A DNA stretch of 23,632 bases from JAHEDH01 sp965364515. GTDB taxonomy: Bacteria; Actinomycetota; Acidimicrobiia; Spongiisociales; ZC4RG35. Location of the stretch: NCBI GenBank assembly GCA_965364515.1, contig CBDTXZ010000030.1, positions 1-23,632 on the forward strand. Direction: 5' to 3'. The notes below the pieces were generated by a model. The model saw only the letters and a program-made list of their open reading frames with translations, made no database searches and was not told the origin of the DNA. Below are positions 15,987-22,667 of the stretch, one piece after another. Within the stretch, counting starts at the first letter, position 1. Each line of letters opens with the position of its first letter. The position numbers and the translations under genes are program-made.

Positions 15987-17512
15987 GTCGAGGATCCTCC
16001 TTCTGCGATGGATGCAGCCATCGCCTTCTTGTCGTGTTTGCCGATTGCGGTCTTGGGGAGCTCGGGAAGGAAGCGAACGTGCTTCGGGAGTTTGAAGGAG
16101 GCGAGCCGCTCGCGACAGAAGTCGAGGAGTTCGACCTCGTCGATCGACGCACCCTCGCGTGGCGCGATGAAAGCAGCTCCGACCTCGCCCCACTTTCGAT
16201 CGGGGACGGCGACGACGGCAGCCTCCACCACGGCGGGATGGGCGGCGATCACACTCTCGACCTCGGCCGGGTACACGTTCTCACCCCCGGAGATGAACAT
16301 CTCCTTCGAGCGCCCGATCACGCGATAGGCCCCGTCGTCGTCGCGGACTGCGACGTCGCCGGTGCGGAGCCATCCGTCTTCGAGGGTCTCCGCGGTGGCG
16401 TCGGGCCGCCGCCAGTACCCCGAAAAGACGTGCGGGCCGGCGAGCTGCAGCTCCCCCGGCTCATTGGCAGGACACGACTCACCGGAGTCGCCGACGATCC
16501 GGGCCCGGATGTGCAGCAGCGGATAGCCCACGGATCCGGGCTTGTCCCGAACCTGCTCCGGTGGAAGCCAGAAGTTGTTGCCGGATGCCTCGGTGAGCCC
16601 ATATCCGACCTTGAAGTCGACGCCGCGATCCCAGAACCGCTGCATGATCGGGAGCGGGCACGGTGCCCCACCCGAGATGACGAGCTCCATCTGGGAGAAG
16701 TCGGTGCTATCGAAGTCGGGATGGTCGATCAACAGCTGATACATCGTGGGAACACCGACGTAGTGCGTGATCCGGCCGGAGTCGATCAGCTCGAGCGTCT
16801 CTCCCGGGTCGAAGTCGGAACACACCACAGTCGTCCCACCCACGTAGACGAGGGGGATCACGAAGATGTTCGGCCCGCCGATGTGGAACATGGGAAGCTG
16901 GACCGGGGCGACGTGACCGGCATGCAGCCCCCAGCTGGTCACCGTGTTGATCGCATTCCAGGTGATGTTGCCGTGGCTGAGCACCGCCCCTTTTGGCGTG
17001 CCGGTGGTGCCGCCGGTCGGGTAGATGCCCCACATGTGATCGAGTCCGAGCTCGAGCGGAGCGGGGTCGGCGTCGGGGAAGCCGTGGCGTTCGTCGAACC
17101 CGTGCTCACCTTGCCGTGGATCACCGAGCGCCACGACAGCGACGCCGGGACCGAGATCCAGCGCATCGACCGTATCGACCCACTCGTCGGAGTACACCAG
17201 CACCGCCGGGTCACCGTTCCGCACGAACTCACCCAGCTCCGAGGGAGTCAACCTCCAGTTGAGGTTGAGGGTTGCCGCTCCGAGCTTGGAGACTGCGAAG
17301 ATGAGGTCGAGATACTCGACCCGGTTGGTCGAGTAGACGGCCACCCGGTCTCCCACCCCGACCCCGAGCGACTCCAGGAAGTGGGCGGTCCGGTTCACCC
17401 GGCGGTTCCACTCGCCATAGGAGGTGCGTCGCTCCCCTGCGGGATCGGTCAGGGCGATCGCCGACGGTGAGAGCTCGGCTCGACGTGCGAGGAAATCCGT
17501 CACGGGCGTCAC
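15983..17512 (-). CDS. AMP-forming acyl-CoA synthetase (ligase)
   Basis: A 509-residue member of the ANL superfamily. It activates a carboxylic acid with ATP to an acyl-AMP and transfers it to CoA. Visible motifs in order: P-loop YPTGGTTGTPKG (about 164-175), GYGLTEASGNN, the hinge GWLRTGDVAV, GRSKEMFISGGENVYPAEVE, and near the end PKTAIGKHDKK with the catalytic lysine K493. Length and motifs fit a medium-chain or aromatic acyl-CoA ligase, but the acid is not predictable by eye. GTG 17512 overlaps the stop of the KAS III-like gene as GTGA. Sitting in a liv-type uptake operon, it probably traps or activates the imported compound or its hydrolysis product. Confidence 0.95.
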   Translation of the reverse strand: MTPVTDFLARRAELSPSAIALTDPAGERRTSYGEWNRRVNRTAHFLESLGVGVGDRVAVYSTNRVEYLDLIFAVSKLGAATLNLNWRLTPSELGEFVRNGDPAVLVYSDEWVDTVDALDLGPGVAVVALGDPRQGEHGFDERHGFPDADPAPLELGLDHMWGIYPTGGTTGTPKGAVLSHGNITWNAINTVTSWGLHAGHVAPVQLPMFHIGGPNIFVIPLVYVGGTTVVCSDFDPGETLELIDSGRITHYVGVPTMYQLLIDHPDFDSTDFSQMELVISGGAPCPLPIMQRFWDRGVDFKVGYGLTEASGNNFWLPPEQVRDKPGSVGYPLLHIRARIVGDSGESCPANEPGELQLAGPHVFSGYWRRPDATAETLEDGWLRTGDVAVRDDDGAYRVIGRSKEMFISGGENVYPAEVESVIAAHPAVVEAAVVAVPDRKWGEVGAAFIAPREGASIDEVELLDFCRERLASFKLPKHVRFLPELPKTAIGKHDKKAMAASIAEGGSST

Positions 17513-18555
17513 GCCGTCACCTCCGCTGCGGGCCCCCACTCGATGATCGCCGCACCCCACACGTACCCGATGCCGGCGCTGATCATCGCCACGAGATCAC
17601 CATCCTGGAGTCGCCCGGACTCGACACCCTCGATGAGCGACATGATCCCGTCCTGTTCGCCGATGTGGCCGATCTCGCCCAGATAGGTCGACTGCTCCTC
17701 GTCCAGGCCCAGGAGCTCGAGCATCGCCCGATGGGCAGATGGCTTCACGAGCAGCATGTCGAGATACGAGATGTCTTCCCTCGTATACGCCCTTCCAGCA
17801 GGCGCCGAGCTCTTGCGAAGTGCCTCGTCGACACAGCGCAGCCAGTTGTCCATCGAGACCTCGTTGAGGCGTGCCTTCATCGCCTCCGGCTCGACGAGAT
17901 CGAATTTGAATCGCCCTTCGGCGACCGCCTTGTCGGTGGGTGGCTCGATCGTCCCGCTTGCGGGGACGACTACGTGACGACTCATCGACCCGTCGGAGAT
18001 GAGATGCGTGCCCAGAACTCGATTGCGATGGTGACCTCGGCGGAGCAGCAGCGCTCCTGCACCTGCTCCGATGTTGAACAGAAAGGAGGTCCGATGGTTC
18101 GTGAAGTCGATGAATTCCGAGACGTTGTAGCCACCGGCGATCAGAACGGTGTCGATGTCCTCGTCCTCGGCCATCATGCCCTTTGCGGTCTTGAGCGCCG
18201 AAACCGTCGTGGCACACCGCATGTGCAGGTCCATCGCCCAGGCGTTGCGGGCGCCGATCCGCTCGGCGAGATCGATGCCCGCGGTCCAGAGCAGATACTC
18301 CTTCCACTCCTCGGTCGTGCAGAGCACGACGTCGATGTCGCCGGGATCGACGTTCGCCTTCTCGATGCAGTCCACAGCAGCCAGATAGGCCATGTCGTTG
18401 GGCTGCATGTCGTCGGGCATCACATGCTTCTGCGTGATGCCGAGCTTGTCATGAACGACCCACTCTTCGAGGCCCGAGGCTGCTGCGATCTCCGATGCGG
18501 TCATGATGGTGTCCGGGAGGTACCTGCCCGCAGCGACGATTCCCATGTCGATCAT
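17509..18555 (-). CDS. KAS III-like (thiolase-fold) condensing enzyme with altered active site
   Basis: A 348-residue protein of the 3-oxoacyl-ACP synthase III/HMG-CoA synthase type. The nucleophile is kept: C114 in MDLHMRCATTVSAL. The usual VPHQAN histidine block is replaced by LLVKPSAHRAM, so the catalytic His is either shifted to H275 or lost to a proline. The usual GNTS asparagine block reads GEIGHIGEQD, placing H297 where Asn normally stands. Glycine-rich FNIGAGAGALLL is a normal family block. The alterations point to a lineage outside fatty-acid initiation FabH, perhaps condensing, hydrolysing or transferring acyl-CoAs. It overlaps the TetR stop as ATGA and the ligase start as GTGA, so it is second in the operon. 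Confidence 0.9.
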   Translation of the reverse strand: MIDMGIVAAGRYLPDTIMTASEIAAASGLEEWVVHDKLGITQKHVMPDDMQPNDMAYLAAVDCIEKANVDPGDIDVVLCTTEEWKEYLLWTAGIDLAERIGARNAWAMDLHMRCATTVSALKTAKGMMAEDEDIDTVLIAGGYNVSEFIDFTNHRTSFLFNIGAGAGALLLRRGHHRNRVLGTHLISDGSMSRHVVVPASGTIEPPTDKAVAEGRFKFDLVEPEAMKARLNEVSMDNWLRCVDEALRKSSAPAGRAYTREDISYLDMLLVKPSAHRAMLELLGLDEEQSTYLGEIGHIGEQDGIMSLIEGVESGRLQDGDLVAMISAGIGYVWGAAIIEWGPAAEVTA

Positions 18556-19154
18556 GCGTCCGCCACTCCCAGTCCCCTGAGCACGAATTTCATCAGCTGG
18601 TCGAATGCCTCGTCTTCCGGCAGGCGGTGCTCCCAGAGCACCAGCTTCATTCCCATGAACTCACCGATGCCCATGAGGAGATATGCGAGGAGTTCGGGAT
18701 CGACGTCGTCGGCGATCTCGCCGGCGGCCATCGCCCTGCGGAGCCCTGCCGCATAGGGCTCGGCGATCCTGCGGTAGTGGTCTTGATAGGCGTCGGGAGC
18801 GGCGAACTCGGCCTGACGAATGATGCTGTGGAGCGCAGGATCCCGTGACACGTGCTCGAAGTAGGCGGCGAGACCGGCTCGCTCCTGGGCCGCTCTTCCC
18901 TCGATGCCTTCGATGGCGCGAGCTCCTGCCTCACGGACCGACTGGTTGACGTGCTGCACAAGTTCCAGGAAGGCTGCGTGCTTGTCCGTGAAGTGGACGT
19001 AGAAGGTGCCCTGGGCGACGCCTGCCCGGCGGGTGATCTCGGCGACCGAAGCCCCTTCGTATCCGAACTCTGCGAAGACCGACTCCGCAGCGTCGAGAAG
19101 CGCTCGGCGAGTCGCCCGCCCTCTCTCGGTCACTGGTTCGGTCGGTGTTGACAC
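18552..19154 (-). CDS. TetR-family regulator heading the transport/ligase operon
   Basis: A 200-residue regulator. The helix-turn-helix is RALLDAAESVFAEFGYEGAS, then VAEITRRAGVAQGTFYVHFT and DKHAAFLELV. The C-terminal domain is a helical ligand pocket. Starts considered: GTG 19163 lies on top of the AGGAG, whereas GTG 19154 has AGGAG 8 bases upstream, so 19154 is used; the longer form adds three residues. The stop overlaps the KAS III-like gene as ATGA, making this the first gene of the operon it probably controls. A 10-bp inverted repeat lies over the start region. By analogy with FadR- or PaaR-like TetR proteins, an acyl-CoA made by the operon's ligase is a reasonable effector guess. Confidence 0.93.
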   Translation of the reverse strand: MSTPTEPVTERGRATRRALLDAAESVFAEFGYEGASVAEITRRAGVAQGTFYVHFTDKHAAFLELVQHVNQSVREAGARAIEGIEGRAAQERAGLAAYFEHVSRDPALHSIIRQAEFAAPDAYQDHYRRIAEPYAAGLRRAMAAGEIADDVDPELLAYLLMGIGEFMGMKLVLWEHRLPEDEAFDQLMKFVLRGLGVADA

Positions 19155-19188
19155 CTGATTCACTCCTCATATGACAGCTGAGTCAGGT
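19153..19188. promoter_or_regulatory. Inverted repeat operator over the TetR start region
   Basis: ACCTGATTCA (19153-19162) and TGAGTCAGGT (19179-19188) are inverted copies matching at 9 of 10 positions with 16 bases between them. Each contains a smaller TGANTCA palindrome. The site covers the likely transcription start and the ribosome binding site, so bound repressor would block the whole operon. Confidence 0.62.
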
Positions 19189-19191
19189 CTC

Positions 19192-19197
19192 AAGTTA
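19192..19197 (-). promoter_or_regulatory. Candidate -10 box TAACTT of the TetR/liv operon
   Basis: On the minus strand TAACTT fits TANNNT, with the expected start near 19185 inside the operator. No good -35 is seen at 16-19 bases upstream. Confidence 0.4.
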
Positions 19198-19404
19198 CCG
19201 AATCACACCAGGGCGTGCGTTGAATTGGTGCGGATTTCTCGGGTCGCCTCAGCACACGGGGCGACGCCGGCAACGAATCGGCGAACGAGGAGTTGCCGGA
19301 GCATCTGTTCGGTGTGACTCCGACCCGATCGAATCGGCACGACTCCCCCGGGGAAGCGTGACAGCCGACTCCGCCCTAGGGAGGCCAGGATGTCGGGAAC
19401 TGCA

Positions 19405-19433
19405 AGGGCCCGGGCAGTGACTGCCCGGGCCCT
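19405..19433 (-). terminator. Perfect 13-bp GC-rich hairpin after the fasciclin gene
   Basis: AGGGCCCGGGCAG (19405-19417), loop TGA, CTGCCCGGGCCCT (19421-19433). On the minus strand it is followed by a short TTGCAGTT stretch, not a strong U-run. As the first large structure past the fasciclin stop it is the probable end of that transcript. U-poor hairpins of this kind are common at actinobacterial transcript ends. Confidence 0.65.
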
Positions 19434-19442
19434 CGTTGGGTG

Positions 19443-19461
19443 TCACCCCTGAAACAAGGGT
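19443..19461 (-). repeat. Small hairpin next to the fasciclin stop codon
   Basis: CACCCCT (19443-19449) pairs with AAGGGTG (19455-19461), seven bases with one mismatch, around a short loop. Together with the larger hairpin it may form a two-part transcript end. Confidence 0.4.
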
Positions 19462-19481
19462 GATGTCGTGTTGGGTGGTGA

Positions 19482-20069
19482 TCAGCCTTCGAGGCTGGCT
19501 TCGACCGTCGGGGGAAGCAGCACGGCGTCGATCACGTGGATGATGCCGTTCGATGCCTCGATGTCCGTGATGACGACCGTGGCGCCGTTGATCGTCACGG
19601 TGTCGCCGTCGACGACGATGGTGATGTCCTCGCCCTGGAGCGTGGTGGCGCTGTCCAAGGTCACGACCGTGGCTGCAGGAACGGCTCCATCGATCACGTG
19701 GTAGGTCAGGATCGACGTCAACAGGTCCTGGTCGGCGAGCACCGTGTCGAGCAGGCCTTCGGGAAGTGCGGCGAACGCATCATCGGTGGGGGCGAGGACC
19801 GTGAACGGGCCTTCACCGGACAATGTGTCGACGAGTCCGGCCTCGGTGACGGCAGTCACGAGCGTCTCGAAACGACCGTCTGCAACGGCGATGTCCACGA
19901 TCGTGTTGGACTCTGCCATGTCGTCGTCCTCTTCCATCGCCTCGGTGGTTTCGGTGGCGGCAACGGTCGTCTCGGTGGACACGGTGTCTGCGCTTGCATC
20001 CTCGCTATCGCCACATGCAGCGACGACGAGCGAGAGGATGGCGAGCAGTGAGATCAGTTTGAGCTTCAT
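19482..20069 (-). CDS. Fasciclin (FAS1) domain lipoprotein
   Basis: A 195-residue surface lipoprotein. The signal peptide MKLKLISLLAILSLVVAACG has the lipidated cysteine at residue 19. Residues about 20-52 are an acidic, Thr-rich spacer. The FAS1 domain fills residues 55-190, with the hallmark blocks GPFTVLAPTDDAFAALP and LTYHVIDG near its middle and GIIHVIDAVLLPP at its end, as in the MPB70-type secreted proteins of mycobacteria. FAS1 domains mediate adhesion or matrix contacts; a specific partner is not evident. AGGAG sits 6 bases before ATG 20069. The frame is open farther upstream, but the signal peptide fixes the start. The leader contains a strong hairpin. Confidence 0.94.
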   Translation of the reverse strand: MKLKLISLLAILSLVVAACGDSEDASADTVSTETTVAATETTEAMEEDDDMAESNTIVDIAVADGRFETLVTAVTEAGLVDTLSGEGPFTVLAPTDDAFAALPEGLLDTVLADQDLLTSILTYHVIDGAVPAATVVTLDSATTLQGEDITIVVDGDTVTINGATVVITDIEASNGIIHVIDAVLLPPTVEASLEG

Positions 20070-20107
20070 GATGTACTCCTGTGGTTGTTGAGCCCGCGGG
20101 AGAAACA

Positions 20108-20149
20108 AGACCCCCGCTGGCGCCCAGGACTGGGCGCTGGCAGGGGTCT
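20108..20149 (-). terminator. Strong hairpin with T-rich tail between pepA and the fasciclin gene
   Basis: Two 20-base arms (20108-20127 and 20130-20149) pair with one mismatch and two G-U pairs; the core is CGCCCAG/CTGGGCG. On the minus strand the stem is followed by TGTTTCT. This fits an intrinsic terminator for pepA, whose stop is about 100 bases upstream. Because it ends only 38 bases before the fasciclin ATG and no promoter is visible in between, it could instead act as an attenuator in the fasciclin leader. Confidence 0.7.
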
Positions 20150-20250
20150 GTTGCCCAATGCAACCACTTGTCAAACATCGAGTGCGGGACAATCGACATT
20201 CTCTCGGACGAGACGCCCCCGGCAGAGATGGGTCGCGGTCCCGCCGCAGC

Positions 20251-21684
20251 TCACTCCGCCATGGAGCGAGCGAGTTCGACGATGGTCCTGACGCCGAATC
20301 CGGTGCCGCCCTTGGGTATGTAGTGCTCGGCTTTGGTGAAGAACGCCGGACCGGCAATGTCCAGATGGGCCCAAGGGACCTCTCCGACGAACTGCTCGAG
20401 CAGCAGCGTCGCCGCCATCGCACCGCCGTACCTCGAGGAGGAACTGTTGCGCATGTCTGCGATGTCCGACTCGATCAGCGTCCAGTAGTCGGCGGGTTGT
20501 GGCATCGACCAGACCCGTTCTCCGGCAGCGGCTGCCGCCGCCGAGACCATCTCGGTTGGGCCATCGCCGTTCGACCACAGTCCGGCGATCTTCTCGCCGA
20601 GTGCGATCTTGGAGGCTCCGGTGAGCGTCGCGAGGTCGAGAATCAGGTCCGGCTCCGACTCAGCGGCGAGGGAGAGGGCGTCGGCGAGCACCAGGCGCCC
20701 TTCGGCGTCGGTGTTGATCACCTCGATCGTCTTGCCGTTGCGGGCTGTCAGGACGTCGCCCGGACGCTGCGCCCCACCCCCGGGCAGGTTCTCGGCGAGT
20801 GCTGCGTAGCCGGTGACTTCGACCCCGATGCCGAGCTTCGCAATCGCGATCATCGCAGCGATGACGGCGGCGGCGCCGGCCATGTCGGACTTCATCGTCT
20901 CCATCATGTTCGACGGTTTGATCGAGAGACCACCGGAATCGAACGTGATCCCCTTGCCGACGATCGCCAGTCTGGCCTTGGGCTTGCGAACCGAGTGGGT
21001 GAGCTTGAGCAGGCACGGAGGGCGGTGTGAACCGAGCCCGACCCCGAGGATCCCACCCATCTTCTCCTTCCGGAGACGATCCACCTTCCACAGCTCTACC
21101 TTGAGCGACGTGCCGGACGCCGCATCCGTGGCGCGTTGCGCCAGATCGAGCGGCGCCTTGTCCCGCGGTGGAGTGTTCACGAAGTCCCTGGCGAGCGAGA
21201 CCGCGTCGATGATTGCCGAGGAAGACGTTGCCGTCGCCTTCCACCCTTTCGGGGCGTCGATGACCTCGAGTGTCAACGGCTTGCGCTCTTCGGGCTCCGA
21301 CAGATAGGCCTGGTACTGGTAGTCGGCCAGCCCGAAGCCTTCGATCACGGCCGGAAGCGCACCATCGATCTCTACCTTGTGAAGCGTGGTGGCGAGCGTG
21401 TCGGCCTTCTTCACGGCGTTCCGAGCAGTGCCGGCCGCAGCTCGGAGACCCTCGGCGTCGACCTCGTCACCGAGTCCGACGAACACGACGGTCACGCCGC
21501 TCGTTGTGACGACCGCCGACTGGCCCGACTTGCCCTCGAAGCCCACGGCGTCGAACACCGGTCCGGCGACGTCCGCCACGGAGCCCAGGTAGTCCTCGGC
21601 ACCTGGGGCTGGACTCCGATCTGTCATCATGCCGACGACGATCGGGGTGCCTGCAGTCGCCGACTTCTTTGCTCGAACTTCCAC
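20251..21684 (-). CDS. pepA: Leucyl (cytosol) aminopeptidase, family M17
   Basis: A 477-residue enzyme that removes N-terminal residues from peptides using two metal ions. The N-terminal 160 residues are the variable macro-like domain. The catalytic domain keeps all known ligands: K244 and D249 in VGKGITFDSGG, catalytic K256, D267 in KSDMAGAAA, and the signature NTDAEGRLVLADAL with D326, E328 and catalytic R330. The start is GTG 21684, with AGAGGA about 8 bases upstream. TAAGCT at 21717-21712 is a plausible -10. It shares a 143-base divergent region with the SRPBCC gene. It likely works in protein turnover in the cytoplasm. Confidence 0.96.
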   Translation of the reverse strand: MEVRAKKSATAGTPIVVGMMTDRSPAPGAEDYLGSVADVAGPVFDAVGFEGKSGQSAVVTTSGVTVVFVGLGDEVDAEGLRAAAGTARNAVKKADTLATTLHKVEIDGALPAVIEGFGLADYQYQAYLSEPEERKPLTLEVIDAPKGWKATATSSSAIIDAVSLARDFVNTPPRDKAPLDLAQRATDAASGTSLKVELWKVDRLRKEKMGGILGVGLGSHRPPCLLKLTHSVRKPKARLAIVGKGITFDSGGLSIKPSNMMETMKSDMAGAAAVIAAMIAIAKLGIGVEVTGYAALAENLPGGGAQRPGDVLTARNGKTIEVINTDAEGRLVLADALSLAAESEPDLILDLATLTGASKIALGEKIAGLWSNGDGPTEMVSAAAAAAGERVWSMPQPADYWTLIESDIADMRNSSSSRYGGAMAATLLLEQFVGEVPWAHLDIAGPAFFTKAEHYIPKGGTGFGVRTIVELARSMAE

Positions 21685-21711
21685 TTCGATTTCCTCTCGT
21701 GAACTCAGTCG

Positions 21712-21717
21712 AGCTTA
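21712..21717 (-). promoter_or_regulatory. Candidate -10 box TAAGCT of pepA
   Basis: On the minus strand TAAGCT fits TANNNT and would give a leader of roughly 20 bases holding the AGAGGA site. No convincing -35 is seen. Confidence 0.4.
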
Positions 21718-21815
21718 CGTCGGGCCAGTGACATGGTCCGGGCCGGTCGCTCGGCAGATTCGCCGCCTGAACTCGGGAAGATCGCCGCACTGTTCCGACA
21801 GGCCCCCGATCTTCG

Positions 21816-21821
21816 TAGGCT
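21816..21821 (+). promoter_or_regulatory. -10 box TAGGCT for a leaderless SRPBCC transcript
   Basis: TAGGCT is followed by 6 bases and the ATG at 21828, so transcription should begin at the start codon. A weak -35 (TTCCGA, 21793-21798) lies at exactly 17 bases. Confidence 0.58.
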
Positions 21822-21827
21822 GGGGCC

Positions 21828-22262
21828 ATGGCACGCATCACGCAATCGATCGACATCGACGCCCCTCTGGACGCGGTCTGGGAAGAAGCAGCAGACTTAC
21901 CGTCGCACGTCGAGTGGATGGCCGACGCCGAGAGCATCGAATTCCAGACTGACCAACGGTCCGGCACCGGGACCATCATGAAGGTCGAGACCGTGGTGGG
22001 TCCGCTCCGCACCACCGACCTCATGGAAGTCACCGACTGGGTGGACCACAAGAGCATCGGCGTCAAGCACACCGGCCTCGTGACCGGTGAGGGACGGTTC
22101 ACACTCTCCCCCATCGCAGGTGCCACCCGGTTCACCTGGACCGAGGAATTGACCTTCCCGCTCTACTTGGGCGGTCCGATCACGGCATTCTTCGCCAAAC
22201 CAGTGCTCGGCTTCATCTGGCGCCGCAACCTCAAAGGCCTGAAGGATCGCATCGAGGGCTGA
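21828..22262 (+). CDS. SRPBCC (START/polyketide-cyclase-like) family protein
   Basis: A 144-residue protein with the family's helix-grip opening: ITQSIDIDAPLDAVWEEAAD, then LPSHVEWMADAESIEF, a central beta-sheet ending FTWTEELTFPLYLGG, and a long C-terminal helix WRRNLKGLKDRIEG. Such proteins bind hydrophobic ligands in a deep pocket; many actinobacterial copies have no known substrate. No Shine-Dalgarno is present and TAGGCT sits 6 bases upstream of the ATG, so a leaderless transcript is likely. It is divergent from pepA and converges on the lipoprotein gene with a 12-base gap. Confidence 0.9.
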   Translation: MARITQSIDIDAPLDAVWEEAADLPSHVEWMADAESIEFQTDQRSGTGTIMKVETVVGPLRTTDLMEVTDWVDHKSIGVKHTGLVTGEGRFTLSPIAGATRFTWTEELTFPLYLGGPITAFFAKPVLGFIWRRNLKGLKDRIEG

Positions 22263-22274
22263 CCGGCTCCGGCG

Positions 22275-22667
22275 TCAGGTCCCTGGCGGGCCTTCCTCGA
22301 TCTCACCCGCCGGGAAGTCGTCGGCGCAGACCTGGACCGCCATGATCCACAGTGCTTGGGCGGCGCGATCTCGCAGCTCCGGGCCGTCCTCCACTCCCTT
22401 CATCGCAACAGCGATGTCTTGGTCCACGTACAGATCGGCGAGTCGCGCGGCGACATCCTCGTCCCAGACTCCCTGTGAGCACGCCTCGCCGAGTCGAGCT
22501 CGCCAGACCTCGGCATCGTCCCGGACGAGACCCGTCTGATTCACCCAGTCCACGATCCGCGGCCGGACCTCTTCGTCGGTCAGGTCCAACGTGGCGCCGT
22601 CGGCGCAACCAACAACGATCGCAGCCAACATGAACGACACGAGCCTGCGTCTCAACGAGCCCCCCAC
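22275..22667 (-). CDS. Small predicted lipoprotein
   Basis: A 130-residue protein with GTG start at 22667. The signal peptide has RRR near its start, a hydrophobic run and a lipobox AIVVGC with cysteine 21. The mature part is mainly helical, with an acidic DLTDEEVRPRIVDWVNQTGL block and two further cysteines (EACSQG, QVCADD) that may pair. No family recognised. Its start overlaps the 3' end of the upstream gene by 16 bases, so they are likely co-transcribed. Confidence 0.75.
   Translation of the reverse strand: MGGSLRRRLVSFMLAAIVVGCADGATLDLTDEEVRPRIVDWVNQTGLVRDDAEVWRARLGEACSQGVWDEDVAARLADLYVDQDIAVAMKGVEDGPELRDRAAQALWIMAVQVCADDFPAGEIEEGPPGT

Larger units (their letters stand above)
19155..19481. 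other. Non-coding gap between fasciclin gene and TetR/liv operon
   Basis: About 327 bases with no convincing gene. The right end holds the operator and -10 of the TetR/liv operon; the left end holds two hairpins after the fasciclin gene. From roughly 19200 to 19400 I see only an 8-bp palindrome CCCTAGGG near 19375 and short frames without motifs or start signals. Confidence 0.6.

Noticed and set aside
15581..17470. Very long open frame on the plus strand opposite the acyl-CoA ligase and hydrolase
   Set aside because: It has no recognisable domain, and both real genes on the other strand carry full family motifs. It is a high-GC shadow frame; the same holds for long antisense frames at 1627-2994, 5489-7189 and 8017-9627.
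14904..18555. The KAS III-like enzyme, AMP ligase and alpha/beta-hydrolase as an OleABC-type olefin or beta-lactone pathway
   Set aside because: OleB-type hydrolases use an aspartate nucleophile, whereas this one has a serine elbow (GNSMGG). The ligase has ordinary acyl-CoA synthetase motifs with the C-terminal catalytic lysine, and no OleD-like short-chain reductase is present.
19220..19420. Short open frames in the gap between the fasciclin and TetR genes
   Set aside because: They have no ribosome site, no recognisable motif and arginine-rich text typical of noise in GC-rich DNA.
20169..20174. TTGACA on the minus strand as the fasciclin promoter
   Set aside because: No TANNNT hexamer stands at 16-19 bases from it; the expected position reads ACAGAC.
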